Origin: Rhodopseudomonas boonkerdii
GTDB taxonomy: Bacteria; Pseudomonadota; Alphaproteobacteria; Rhizobiales; Xanthobacteraceae
DNA: 64,000 bases
Reading direction: 5' to 3'
NCBI RefSeq assembly: GCF_021184025.1
Contig: NZ_CP036537.1
Location: 1-64,000 of the forward strand
Shown piece after piece: positions 30,713 through 39,366 of this stretch. How positions within the stretch are numbered: position 1 is the stretch's first letter; each line of letters opens with the position of its first letter. The position numbers and the translations under genes were made by a program. The notes beneath the pieces are model-generated. The model searched no databases. It saw only the letters and a list, made by a program, of their open reading frames with translations, and was not told where the DNA came from.

Positions 30713-31882
30713 TCAGGTGTTGGAAGCGCGTCGCTCAGCGGACGACGGCACAGGCGTGAATTGAAATGGTGCGGGCGCACGGGTGCGCGACAAGCCGGCG
30801 CCACTCATCGGCGTCGGATCGCCCGGCGTGAATGTGCGGTCGGCCGCTTCGCGGACGGCGTCGGCGACGGTGCAGACGCTGGCGACGTAGTTCTTGACCG
30901 AAGCCGAACCGTCGAGTTGCGAGACATTGTACTTCAGCGGCAGGATGTTGCGGGCGCTGGCGAGGCCCATGCCGCCCTTGCTGTCGATCGCCATCATTTC
31001 GCTCATGCACATCTTGCCGGGCTGGGCGCACTGATTGAGGATCAGCTTGTACAGATCGGCATCGACGCTGCTGTAGAGCTTCACCGGCACCTTCTCGCTC
31101 GGCTTTTCGAGCTCGAGATAGATGTCGCGGCTCAACTTGTCCTGACTCCCCTTGGCCTTGGCAATCCAGGCATCGAAGCCGGCCTGATCGACGCCGTGGA
31201 AGGCGAAGCGCATATTGGAGAAGCCGGCACCCGAATAGTTGGCCGAAAAGCCTTCATACTTACCGGGCTTGTTGATGACGGCGTGAAGCTTCGTTTCCAT
31301 GCCGGGCATCGCATAAATCTGGCCGGCCAGCGCGGGAATGTAGAACGAGTTCATCACCGAAGTGCCGGTGATCTTGAAGCGGATCTGGCGATCCAGCGGG
31401 GCGACGAGCTCGTTGACCGCAGCCACGCCATATTCCGGATAGATAAAGAGCCACTTCCAGTCGAGCGCCACAACCTCGACGACAAGCGGATCGTTCAGAG
31501 TCGCGGCCTGGCCCGGCGCGATACGATCGAGGCGACGATACGGATCGAGGAGATGAGTGCTGCTCCAGGTTACGGCGCCGAGGCAGATGATGATCAGCAG
31601 CGGCATCGACCAGATAACGAGTTCGAGATGGGTGGAGTGATCCCAATCCGGCTCATATGGAGCGGCGGTATTCGACTGGCGGTACTTCCAGGCGAAGAAC
31701 ACGGTGAGCGCCATCACCGGGATAATGATGAGCAGCATCAGAACCACAGAAACGACTACGAGGTCGCGCTGTTGCACTGCGATGTCACCCGCAGGATTCA
31801 TGACCACGAAATTGCAGCCGCCCAGCAAGGCAACCAAGGGCAGCAGAAGGAGGATTCTCAGGCGGCTCAAGGTCTTACCCAT
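30713..31882 (-). CDS. cyoA: Cytochrome bo-type quinol oxidase subunit II
   Basis: The product is 389 residues with a lipoprotein signal (LLLLPLVALLGGC, lipobox Cys at about 23), two transmembrane helices and a periplasmic cupredoxin-like domain (GTSVMNSFYIPALAGQIYAM) plus the COX_ARM region. CuA-ligand cysteines are absent, as expected for a quinol oxidase. The ATG at 31882 gives the lipobox at the proper distance; upstream in-frame starts (31918, 31972) would place a charged tail before it. It is first in the cyoABCD-surf1-regBA run, divergent from an MFS transporter. Confidence 0.92.
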   Translation of the reverse strand: MGKTLSRLRILLLLPLVALLGGCNFVVMNPAGDIAVQQRDLVVVSVVLMLLIIIPVMALTVFFAWKYRQSNTAAPYEPDWDHSTHLELVIWSMPLLIIICLGAVTWSSTHLLDPYRRLDRIAPGQAATLNDPLVVEVVALDWKWLFIYPEYGVAAVNELVAPLDRQIRFKITGTSVMNSFYIPALAGQIYAMPGMETKLHAVINKPGKYEGFSANYSGAGFSNMRFAFHGVDQAGFDAWIAKAKGSQDKLSRDIYLELEKPSEKVPVKLYSSVDADLYKLILNQCAQPGKMCMSEMMAIDSKGGMGLASARNILPLKYNVSQLDGSASVKNYVASVCTVADAVREAADRTFTPGDPTPMSGAGLSRTRAPAPFQFTPVPSSAERRASNT

Positions 31883-31931
31883 TCGATAATGTCCGTTCGC
31901 GCGCACGGTTAGGCGCATTTGCTGCAGGGCA

Positions 31932-31952
31932 ACATTGGACAATTTGTCCAAT
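31932..31952. promoter_or_regulatory. Perfect 21-base palindrome between cyoA and MFS gene
   Basis: Arms cattggacaa (31932-31941) and ttgtccaatg (31943-31952) are perfect inverted repeats around one central base. It is 50 bases before the cyoA ATG and 100 before the MFS ATG, in a divergent promoter region. The size and symmetry are those of a dimeric regulator site. It does not match the FNR/FixK consensus (TTGAT-N4-ATCAA), so the binding protein is unknown. Confidence 0.6.
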
Positions 31953-32051
31953 GGTTCGGAACTGAGCTTCACGACAAATCGTCAACTGGCCGGCATGCAT
32001 TCTTGCGCCGAATTCAGTATATGCAACCTACGATACGAATGGATTGAAGAT

Positions 32052-33386
32052 ATGGCGCAAGCGACATCGACGATGGAACAGGATGCGCGTCGCCTCAACG
32101 CGGACAGCCATGGTCAGGTGAATCCGGGCGAGATCGCCATCGGCGTGATCATCGGGCGCACGTCGGAATTCTTCGACTTCTTCGTCTATGCGATCGCCTC
32201 GGTGCTGGTATTTCCGAAGCTGGTCTTCCCGAATCTCGATCCGCTGACCGGTACTCTCTATTCTTTCGCGATCTTTGCGCTCGCCTTCATCGCGCGCCCG
32301 ATCGGCACCATCATCTTCACGGAGATCGACCGCCGTCAGGGCAAGGGCGCGAAGATGACCGTGGCGCTGTTCCTGCTCGGCGTCTCCACCGTCGCCATCG
32401 CGTTCCTGCCCGGCCACGAGACCATCGGTGTCGCGTCTGCCTGGCTGCTTGCCGCTGCGCGCATTGGCCAGGGCCTCTCCTGGGGCGGCACCTGGGACGG
32501 TCTCGCTTCGCTACTCGCGCTGAACGCGCCGGAAGGCCGCAAGGGTTGGTACGCCATGATCCCGCAGCTCGGCGCCCCGATCGGCCTGATCGTCGCTTCG
32601 GCATTGTTCGCTTTCTTCGTCGATACCCTGTCGGCGGAAGACTTCCTCGATTGGGGCTGGCGCTACCCGTTCTTCGTCGCTTTCGCCATCAACGTGGTCG
32701 CGCTGTTCGCACGCCTGCGCATGGTGGTGACCCCGGGCTACACCGAACTGTTCGAAAGCCGTGAACTCGAACCGTCGTCGGTGCCGGAAACCCTTGCACA
32801 GCAGGGCCGTACCATCGTTGTCGGCGCCTTCGCGCCGCTGGCTTCTTTCGCCCTCTTCCATATGGTCACGGTGTTTCCGCTGTCCTGGGTGTTCCTGTTC
32901 ACGCGTGAAACGCCCGGCCGCTTTCTTGTGATCGAATGCATCGGCGCCGTAGTCGGCATCATCGCGATGCTGTTCTCGGGCTATATCGCCGACAAAGTCG
33001 GCCGCCGTACCCTGCTTGCAGGCTCGGCAATCGCGATCGCGGTGTTCTCCGGCTTCGCTCCGCAGATGCTGGACGGCGGCCTCGTCGGCGAACTCGCCTT
33101 CATGGTCCTGGGCTTTGTATTGCTCGGCCTGTCGCTCGGCCAGTCCTCGGGCTCGGTCGCATCGAGCTTCCGCAAGCGCTATCGCTACACCGGCTCGGCA
33201 CTCACCACCGACCTCGCCTGGCTGTTCGGTGCCGGCTTCGCGCCGCTGGCCGCGCTTCTGCTGTCGAGCCATTTCGGCCTGTCATCGTCGGGTGTCTATC
33301 TGCTTTCAGGCGCGGTCTGCACGCTGCTGGCGATTTCAATCAACCGCCAGTTCGCCAGCCGCGACGCTGAAGCGGTTCAGCCGTGA
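32052..33386 (+). CDS. MFS transporter, metabolite:H+ symporter-like
   Basis: This 444-residue protein has twelve hydrophobic segments and the MHS-family start GVIIGRTSEFFDFFVYAIASV followed by the loop between helices 2 and 3 (RPIGTIIFTEIDRRQGKGAK) and the second-half copy (SGYIADKVGRRTLL). Relatives carry organic acids such as alpha-ketoglutarate, citrate or shikimate with protons. I start at ATG 32052, preceded by gaag; an ORF from 31935 would overlap the palindrome and adds no recognisable sequence. A strong terminator follows. Confidence 0.88.
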   Translation: MAQATSTMEQDARRLNADSHGQVNPGEIAIGVIIGRTSEFFDFFVYAIASVLVFPKLVFPNLDPLTGTLYSFAIFALAFIARPIGTIIFTEIDRRQGKGAKMTVALFLLGVSTVAIAFLPGHETIGVASAWLLAAARIGQGLSWGGTWDGLASLLALNAPEGRKGWYAMIPQLGAPIGLIVASALFAFFVDTLSAEDFLDWGWRYPFFVAFAINVVALFARLRMVVTPGYTELFESRELEPSSVPETLAQQGRTIVVGAFAPLASFALFHMVTVFPLSWVFLFTRETPGRFLVIECIGAVVGIIAMLFSGYIADKVGRRTLLAGSAIAIAVFSGFAPQMLDGGLVGELAFMVLGFVLLGLSLGQSSGSVASSFRKRYRYTGSALTTDLAWLFGAGFAPLAALLLSSHFGLSSSGVYLLSGAVCTLLAISINRQFASRDAEAVQP

Positions 33387-33411
33387 ACACGGCAGAGCAA
33401 GCCAGATAACA

Positions 33412-33447
33412 AAAAGGGCCCGGCATCTGCCGGGCCCTTTTCGTTTA
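33412..33447 (+). terminator. Strong intrinsic terminator after the MFS gene
   Basis: A perfect 14-bp stem, aaaagggcccggca (33412-33425) and tgccgggccctttt (33428-33441), has a 2-base loop and is followed by tcgttt. It is 25 bases after the MFS stop and 20 before the end of the convergent SDR gene, so with A/T tracts on both sides it probably terminates both. Confidence 0.92.
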
Positions 33448-33460
33448 CCCCCGCAAACGC

Positions 33461-34201
33461 TCAGGCGTTGGCGCCGCCATCCACCAGAAGGCCGGTGCCG
33501 GTGATCTGACGCGCGGCAGGACTCGCCAGGAAAGCAACCGCGGCCCCGATATCTTCCGGCTTGCCGTAATGCCCCAGCGCCGAAAACGCGCGCTGCGCAT
33601 CCGATGTCTCGCCCTCGGCCGGATTCATATCGGTATCGGTCGATCCTGGATGGACAAGATTGACTGTGATACCGCGTGGGCCAAGCTCGCGGGCCAGACC
33701 GCGGGTGAAAGACAGTAGCGCTGATTTCGACATCGAGTAGACGGTGATCCCTGGGAACGGGACGCGCTCGGCAAGATTGGAGCCGATCGAAATGATGCGG
33801 CCGCCCTGCCCAAGCAGCGGAATGGCAGCCTGCGAAGCCAGCACCACCGAGCGCACATTGACGTCGAGGATGGCATCGATATCGGCGAGGCTCATCTCGG
33901 CCACCGGGCCGCCGCGGGCGATGCCGGCATTATTGACGAGAATGTCGAGGCCACCGAGCTTCTCAGCGGCGTCCTTAACCGACCGCTTCACGGCGTTCGC
34001 ATCGGCGCTGTCAGCCCGGATCGCAAAGCCATGTCGGCCGAACGTTTCGATGGCGCGGACGACCTCCGCGGCCTTGTCGGCGGAGCGCTCGTAAGTAATT
34101 GCAACGTCAGCCCCTTTTGCCGCGAGCGCTTTTGCTATGGCCGCGCCGATGCCGCGTGATGCGCCGGTGACTAGGGCGCGCTTTCCAGTCAGATCGTTCA
34201 T
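33461..34201 (-). CDS. Short-chain dehydrogenase/reductase (SDR)
   Basis: This 246-residue classical SDR has NAD(P) motif TGASRGIG (12-19), NNAG, the catalytic Ser region IISIGSNLAER, YSMSK with the catalytic Tyr and Lys, and a C-terminal TGTGLLVDGGANA. The resemblance is to FabG-like 3-oxoacyl reductases of broad function; the true substrate is unknown. The start at 34201 follows an A/G-rich RBS; a longer reading from 34225 is less likely. It is divergent from a TetR gene, the usual sign of repression by that regulator. Confidence 0.9.
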   Translation of the reverse strand: MNDLTGKRALVTGASRGIGAAIAKALAAKGADVAITYERSADKAAEVVRAIETFGRHGFAIRADSADANAVKRSVKDAAEKLGGLDILVNNAGIARGGPVAEMSLADIDAILDVNVRSVVLASQAAIPLLGQGGRIISIGSNLAERVPFPGITVYSMSKSALLSFTRGLARELGPRGITVNLVHPGSTDTDMNPAEGETSDAQRAFSALGHYGKPEDIGAAVAFLASPAARQITGTGLLVDGGANA

Positions 34202-34282
34202 GCTTTTTCTTTCTGTAGTGAACAATATAGAAATCAGCTAAGCGCATTGCGGCGGACGGTCAAGGGAATTATATAACGATCG

Positions 34283-34933
34283 ATGCAGAAAACGGATAAC
34301 ACGCTCTCGACCACTCCGGCCAAGCCCAGCCGTGGCCGCCCGCGCGCTTTCGACCGCGAGGCCGCGCTGGCGGCAGCAACGCGTCTGTTCTGGCAAAAAG
34401 GCTATGCCGCTACCTCCATTTCGGAGCTCACCGAGGCCATGGGGATTGGAACGCCGAGCCTCTATGCGGCCTTCGGATCGAAAGAGGCGCTGTACGGCGA
34501 GGCGCTGCGTTATTATGGCCAGAATTACGAAGGGCTGGTCTGGGGCAATTTCGCCAAGGCCCCAACGGCGCGCGAGGCGATCGCGGCACTCCTGATGGAT
34601 TCGGCTGCAGCCTTGACCGCTTCGGTTGGACGCTGCGAGCCGCTTGGCTGCATGGTCACGCTCTCGACGGTGGGCAGCGAAGGACAAGTAGAGCTGGGCG
34701 AAACCGTGCGCGCAGCGCGCGCGGGTGGGCTCGAAAGAGTCAGCGAGCGACTTCGCCGTGCGGTCGATAACGACGAGCTCGATGCATCGATCGATATCAA
34801 CGGGCTCGCGCGGTTCGTGCTCGCCGTGCAGAACGGCATGTCGCTGATGGCGCGGGATGGGGCGAGCCGGGAAGAATTAGAGGCCGTGGCCCGCCACACG
34901 ATGCGTGGCTGGGACAGCCAAACCGGCGCCTGA
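34283..34933 (+). CDS. TetR-family transcriptional regulator
   Basis: The product is 216 residues with an N-terminal TetR helix-turn-helix (ALAAATRLFWQKGYAATSIS, then MGIGTPSLYAAFGSKEALY) and a helical ligand domain with a C-terminal helix pair. It sits divergently 81 bases from the SDR gene and likely represses both that gene and itself. The AT-rich ttatataa at about 34270 lies just before its ATG and could be a -10 element or part of an operator. Confidence 0.9.
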   Translation: MQKTDNTLSTTPAKPSRGRPRAFDREAALAAATRLFWQKGYAATSISELTEAMGIGTPSLYAAFGSKEALYGEALRYYGQNYEGLVWGNFAKAPTAREAIAALLMDSAAALTASVGRCEPLGCMVTLSTVGSEGQVELGETVRAARAGGLERVSERLRRAVDNDELDASIDINGLARFVLAVQNGMSLMARDGASREELEAVARHTMRGWDSQTGA

Positions 34934-35026
34934 CACAGCATCGGATATATGGCGCCGCGAGGCGCGGAGCGATTGATTCAGGTCCAACTGCCAGAGTCGT
35001 CAGGTGGACTCGCTCCGGCCGAAGGG

Positions 35027-35401
35027 TCAGTCCCGCAAATCGTAGCGATAAGATTTCGAGACGATTTGCCAGCCGTCGGCGAGCTTCATCGCGACCAGAT
35101 AGTCGGTGAAGTAGCGCGGCGGCAATTGGCAGCGCACCTTGATAAAAGCTGTCTTCTCATCGGAGCGATCGACCGTAACGATGAAATCCTCGCGCGCCTT
35201 GCCATCGGCCTTGCCGGAGCTCCGCTTGCGGACCATCGCCATCCAGTCCGGCACAGTGAGAACCTTGAGCTCACCATTCTCGACCCAGCGCAGATCTGCG
35301 CTCGGATGGAAGATCGCGCCGAGCTTATCGGCATCAGCTTCGTAAAGGCCATCAAAATAGTGCTGGATCACGGCTTCGACGGTCGAACGATCATAGGTCA
35401 C
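35027..35401 (-). CDS. NTF2-like (SnoaL/lumazine-binding type) family protein
   Basis: The 124-residue product has the NTF2-like cone fold pattern: an N-terminal helix pair (VEAVIQHYFDGLYEADADKLGAIF-type), HPSADLRWVENGEL, then beta strands with FIKVRCQLPPRYFTDYLVAMKLADGWQIVSK read in parts. Members are small enzymes or ligand-binding proteins; no function can be assigned. The start is GTG at 35401, supported by a ggagg RBS five bases upstream; no in-frame ATG exists nearby. Confidence 0.78.
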   Translation of the reverse strand: MTYDRSTVEAVIQHYFDGLYEADADKLGAIFHPSADLRWVENGELKVLTVPDWMAMVRKRSSGKADGKAREDFIVTVDRSDEKTAFIKVRCQLPPRYFTDYLVAMKLADGWQIVSKSYRYDLRD

Positions 35402-35567
35402 GGCATTCCTCCACGCACGATTTGCCTTGCCTGTATGACATGGAAGTCATGGCGGGCATACCCTGCCGGTCAACCGCCGGTACGCACGGGGCCTATGACA
35501 ATTTGTCTAGGCTTCATGACGGCAAAGCAGGCGCACAATTCTAGCCAGCCATTGCTGGAGTTTCGAG

Positions 35568-36041
35568 ATGGTCTCAGCAGTCCAGCCTACCGCCGACATC
35601 GACGCATTCCTTGCCGGCGCGCAATTCGCCGATGCCTTCTGCATCACGACCGCTACGACGCTGTCCGCGCGCGAGGCCGCCGAACGCATGCTCAGCCGCT
35701 CGCCGTGGTGGGTGGACGCGCTGATGAAGCTCCGCGACGCCATCGTCACGCCACTTGGGTTGAAGACGGCGAAATCGGCACGCAATGAAAAGGTTGAAAA
35801 GGTGGGTTTCTTCCCGCTGCTGAGCGAGACGCCGCAGCGCCTGGTGGCTGGCTTCAATGACAGCCACCTCGATTTTCGCGTGGTGATCGACGTCGCATCC
35901 CTCGAAGCCGGCCAACGCGTGACGGCAACGACCATCGTACTGACCCATAACTGGATTGGCCGGACCTATCTCACGATCATCACACCGTTCCACCGTATGG
36001 TCGTCCGTTCCATGCTGAAGCAGGTGCAACAAAAACCGTGA
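35568..36041 (+). CDS. DUF2867-family protein
   Basis: The product has 157 residues. The pattern FADAFCITTATTLSAREAAERML, SPWWVDALMKLRDAIV, GFFPLLSETPQRLVAG and a C-terminal THNWIGRTYLTIITPFHRMVV region is typical of the DUF2867 family, whose function is not known. A ggag RBS precedes the ATG. There is no signal peptide; the C-terminal stretch is moderately hydrophobic. It is a stand-alone gene between an NTF2-like gene and an uncharacterised gene. Confidence 0.75.
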   Translation: MVSAVQPTADIDAFLAGAQFADAFCITTATTLSAREAAERMLSRSPWWVDALMKLRDAIVTPLGLKTAKSARNEKVEKVGFFPLLSETPQRLVAGFNDSHLDFRVVIDVASLEAGQRVTATTIVLTHNWIGRTYLTIITPFHRMVVRSMLKQVQQKP

Positions 36042-36094
36042 ACCAGCCGATCTGACGCAGACCAAGCTGGAACGGCTGCGCTGCCCCTCGGTTA

Positions 36095-36595
36095 ATGCGC
36101 ATGACATTTTCAGAGTTCGACCTCCAGCGCGACGAGAACGTCCATCTTACGCTGGCCCGTGCCTTCGATGCGGCCTGGGAACCGTTCATCGCCCGTGAAG
36201 GTGATACCGTCGATACCCACGACAATCGCCGCCGCCTTGCCGCACGTATCGTCGCGCTGGCCCGATCCGGGCAAACCGATGAGAACGAGCTCGGAGAGGC
36301 TGGCCTGATCTATATGCGGGTGCTGACCGACGCGGCCCGCCTTTCCGAGCGCATCCGCGAAATGCCGTCGCCTGCACTGGTGCCTCAGGATGCGGATCAT
36401 CGAGAGTTTGGCCACGATGCCGTCGAGGCGATGTCGTCGGCTCTCGATCTATGTATCGAGGAATTGCCACTGTTCATTCCCGCCGATGCCGTTCAGGTCC
36501 TCTCGAACTGCATCGTCGATGAAGCCGCTCGCGGCGAGCGCGATCCCGAGCGATTGCATTTTCACGCCATGGCGACGCTCATGTCGCGTCAATGA
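36095..36595 (+). CDS. Uncharacterised helical protein
   Basis: I do not recognise this 166-residue protein. It is mainly helical by composition, acidic, with no signal peptide, membrane segment or obvious catalytic motif. ATGs at 36095 and 36101 are in frame (MRMTFSEF); neither has a strong RBS. Its last 17 bases overlap the end of the convergent FUSC gene. Coding is supported by length, codon usage in keeping with neighbours and sensible amino-acid composition. Confidence 0.65.
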   Translation: MRMTFSEFDLQRDENVHLTLARAFDAAWEPFIAREGDTVDTHDNRRRLAARIVALARSGQTDENELGEAGLIYMRVLTDAARLSERIREMPSPALVPQDADHREFGHDAVEAMSSALDLCIEELPLFIPADAVQVLSNCIVDEAARGERDPERLHFHAMATLMSRQ

Positions 36596-37724
36596 CTTTC
36601 TTGCCCGCCAGCGGCGGATCGGCCTCGGCCCATTCGGAAACGCAACGCTCGAGGTCCTTCAGGTTCTGCCTCATCTGCTCCAGCGAAAAACCGATGGCAA
36701 AAAAGCGCTCGGCCATATCGCCGGGCAGGCCGCGCGTCAGCCCTTCCTGACGGAGTTTGGCGACCTCCTCTCCGTAGAGTTTCAAGGCCGTCTGCACCGG
36801 ATAAATGGCCGGCGCACCGGTACCGCTACGCAGCGCCACCGCGGTCGAATGCAGGAAGGTTGCCATTGCCTCGCTCACCCGCGCCAGCGGGCCGGCAAGC
36901 CTGACCTGCAACGGCGATGGCAGAGGCACAACGGTGGAACGCCCGATCATGACCAGATCGTGGCGCAGACGCAGCGTGGTGCGCAGTAGCGGACCGGTAT
37001 CGGGTCCCTTGGAGAGGTGCGCCGCACGTTCGCGCTCGGCTTCGGCACCGATCGCCTGCAGGCTGGTGATCGCATGACCGATGCCATCCTGAAGCCGATG
37101 CAACGCTTCGTTATCGCGACCACGCGTCAGCGCGGCCAAAAGCTCGGAGAGAGCCGTGGCGATCAGATCGAGCGCGTGCGCCGCATTGATCCGGACCTGG
37201 CTATGCGCGCGCGAGGGCAGTACGATGAAGGACACGAGCAAACCGGTGATCGCGCCGACGGTGACTTCGAGCACCCGATCGATGGCAGACTCCAGCGGCG
37301 TGTTGTGGTTCATTAATGGCAACAGCAGCACGATGATGGCCGTCACCGGCGCGACATTGAGGCTGGGATTGATGGCGGCGATGAAGGCCAGCGGCGCCAC
37401 TGCCAGCACCAGGACGAGCAGCAGCATGCTCTCATTGGAATGTGGAATCAGGATCGCCACGGCGCCGCCATAAACCGCGCCACCGATGGTACCGATGAGA
37501 TAATCGCGCGTCGCTTTTAGCGAGCGCCCCACGCTCATCTGGGTGACGATGATTGCAGTCAGCACCGCCCAGAGCGGCAGCTTGAGCCCAAATGTCAGCG
37601 CCACGATCAGCGACGTCAGCGCGGCCGCCGTCACCCGGATGCCAAGCCCGAGTTCGATCGTATGGGCGCGGAAGAAGGCCGCCACACGTTTCAGCACTCC
37701 AAACATTTCCCGGAATACGGACAT
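36579..37724 (-). CDS. FUSC-family membrane protein
   Basis: This 381-residue inner-membrane protein has a hydrophobic N-terminal half with about six segments (about 25-175), then a largely helical soluble C-terminal half, the layout of FUSC / YqjA-like aromatic acid exporter relatives. Conserved spots are RVTAAALTSLIVALTFGLKLPLWAVLTAII (in parts) and SVGRSLKATRDYLIGTIGGAVYG. It differs from the FUSC gene at 4177, which has two membrane blocks. The substrate is unknown. The ATG lies 123 bases from the divergent PrpD-family gene. Confidence 0.75.
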   Translation of the reverse strand: MSVFREMFGVLKRVAAFFRAHTIELGLGIRVTAAALTSLIVALTFGLKLPLWAVLTAIIVTQMSVGRSLKATRDYLIGTIGGAVYGGAVAILIPHSNESMLLLVLVLAVAPLAFIAAINPSLNVAPVTAIIVLLLPLMNHNTPLESAIDRVLEVTVGAITGLLVSFIVLPSRAHSQVRINAAHALDLIATALSELLAALTRGRDNEALHRLQDGIGHAITSLQAIGAEAERERAAHLSKGPDTGPLLRTTLRLRHDLVMIGRSTVVPLPSPLQVRLAGPLARVSEAMATFLHSTAVALRSGTGAPAIYPVQTALKLYGEEVAKLRQEGLTRGLPGDMAERFFAIGFSLEQMRQNLKDLERCVSEWAEADPPLAGKKVIDAT

Positions 37725-37847
37725 GTGACGATCGATCCCTGACGCGGATAATGGCCGGCTCGCATGGCTGGTCCCCGCGCCGCCATACCAGCTTGAAACG
37801 CCGATTGTGCTTGCTTAAGGCTAATTCGATAAGAGTGAGGAAACACA

Positions 37848-39212
37848 ATGGCCAACGAGACCGCAACGCTTGCCGCCTATGTCGCCAGCCTGAAATTCGA
37901 CGACATTCCACAGGAGGTGCTGGAACGCGCCAAGTGCCTCATTCTCGATTATCTCGGCAGCACCATCCGCGCCCGCAGCGAAGCCGAATCCACGCCCTCG
38001 CTCCTGAAGATGCTGGAAACCCTGTCGCTGGACGGCAAGGGTGGCTCCACCGTGTTCGGCGACAGCAAGACCTGGACGCCTGCCGTGGCCGCCCTGCTCA
38101 ACGGCGCGCTCGGCCACTCGCTCGATTTCGACGACACCCATGCCGACTCCTCGCTGCATCCCAGTGCCCCGGTCGTCCCGGCAGCCTTCGCCGTCGGCGA
38201 GATGGTTGACGCTTCAGGCAAGGACGTACTGACCGCCATCGTCGCCGGCTATGAAGTTTGTTGCCGGCTCGGCAACGCGCTCGACCCGACGTCGCATTAC
38301 GCCAAGGGTTTCCACCCGACAGCCACTGCCGGCACCTATGGCGCCGCCGCAGCTGCGGGAAAGCTGTTCGGCCTGTCCAAGAAACAGCTGATCTCCGCCT
38401 TCGGCGTGTCGGGCAGTCAGGCCGCAGGTTCGTTGCAATTCCTGGTCAATGGCGCCTGGAACAAGCGCTACCAGGTGGGTGCCGCGGCCATGAATGGCGT
38501 GATCGCAGCCACACTGGCACGCAACGCATTCATCGGCGCGACGGAATCGGTGGAAGGCAAACATGGCCTGCTGGTGGGCTATAGCGACGACGCCCATCCG
38601 GAGAAGGCCACAGCTGATCTCGGCTCGGTCTACGAGACCATGAAAATCGGCGTAAAACCCTATCCGAGCTGCCGCTACACCCATGCTGCCATCGACACAC
38701 TGATCGCCATGCGCCGCGAGCACAATCTCACGCCCGAGCAGGTCAAGCGCGTCGAGATCGGCCTGCATCGCAACGGCATCACGCTGACCGGCGACGCCGC
38801 CACCAAGCGCCACCCAACCTCCATCGTCGGCGGCCAATTCTCAATGTTCTTCACCGGGGCGCTGGCGCTGGACCAAGGCTCGTTCGGCTGGGACGATTAC
38901 AAACGCCTGGGCGATACGGCCATCGATAGGCTGGCCGACCGCTTCGACGTGGTTCAGGACGAGCGCCTGGAAGGCAAGCGCCATCCCTTCGGAGCGCGCG
39001 TGAGCATCCACACAGAGGACGGCGTGCACGAGCGCATCGCGCCCGATCCGTCGGGCGAGCCGGACTCCTTCCCGGACGCAACCGCCATGCAGCAGAAGTT
39101 TCTGCAGCTTGCACGTCCCGTACTCGACAAGCGCGCCGACACATTTGCAGATGCGATCCTGACGCTGGAGCAGTTCGATCGCGTGACGACCGCCACGGCG
39201 CTGGGGCGCTAA
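37848..39212 (+). CDS. MmgE/PrpD family protein
   Basis: The 454-residue product has the family pattern: an N-terminal helical domain with ILDYLGSTIRA and LNGALGHSLDFDDTHADSSLHPSAPVVPAAFAV (in parts), AIVAGYEVCCRLGNAL, HPTATAGTYGAAAAAGKLFGL, and a smaller C-terminal domain with KPYPSCRYTHAAID. Known members include 2-methylcitrate dehydratase and iminodisuccinate epimerase; which reaction applies here cannot be told. A gtgagg RBS precedes the ATG. There is no signal peptide and no other methylcitrate genes nearby, so PrpD proper is unlikely. Confidence 0.85.
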   Translation: MANETATLAAYVASLKFDDIPQEVLERAKCLILDYLGSTIRARSEAESTPSLLKMLETLSLDGKGGSTVFGDSKTWTPAVAALLNGALGHSLDFDDTHADSSLHPSAPVVPAAFAVGEMVDASGKDVLTAIVAGYEVCCRLGNALDPTSHYAKGFHPTATAGTYGAAAAAGKLFGLSKKQLISAFGVSGSQAAGSLQFLVNGAWNKRYQVGAAAMNGVIAATLARNAFIGATESVEGKHGLLVGYSDDAHPEKATADLGSVYETMKIGVKPYPSCRYTHAAIDTLIAMRREHNLTPEQVKRVEIGLHRNGITLTGDAATKRHPTSIVGGQFSMFFTGALALDQGSFGWDDYKRLGDTAIDRLADRFDVVQDERLEGKRHPFGARVSIHTEDGVHERIAPDPSGEPDSFPDATAMQQKFLQLARPVLDKRADTFADAILTLEQFDRVTTATALGR

Positions 39213-39224
39213 TTCCCCGCAATC

Positions 39225-39257
39225 GTGTCCCGGACTCGACGCGTCGCGCGGGGACAC
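39225..39257. repeat. Palindromic intergenic repeat (gtgtccc type)
   Basis: Outer arms gtgtccc (39225-39231) and gggacac (39251-39257) enclose an inner palindrome cgacgcgtcg (39237-39246). The arms match those of the larger element at 61700-61866, so both belong to one repeat family. It lies 12 bases after the PrpD-family stop. Confidence 0.6.
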
Positions 39258-39317
39258 AGAACGCGCCTTAGCATCCGCACAATCGAAAGTCGCTGCGCGC
39301 GCGTTTACACCTTCCCG

Positions 39318-39357
39318 CTCCCGTTGCTATCGTTGCGACAATAAGAAGCAACGGGAG
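39318..39357 (+). promoter_or_regulatory. Hairpin sequestering the RBS of the DUF1080 gene
   Basis: Perfect 11-bp arms ctcccgttgct (39318-39328) and agcaacgggag (39347-39357) flank an 18-base loop, ending 9 bases before the ATG. The right arm contains most of the gggaggag Shine-Dalgarno, so an RNA including both arms would hide the RBS. A tttaca / tatcgt promoter candidate overlaps the left arm; if it is used, the dyad is instead a DNA operator. Confidence 0.5.
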
Positions 39358-39366
39358 GAGACCACT

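Noticed and set aside
30332..31912. 526-codon plus-strand frame opposite cyoB/cyoA
   Set aside because: Antisense to conserved oxidase genes, with an Arg/His/Asp-rich composition typical of shadows; extends across the cyoB-cyoA junction.
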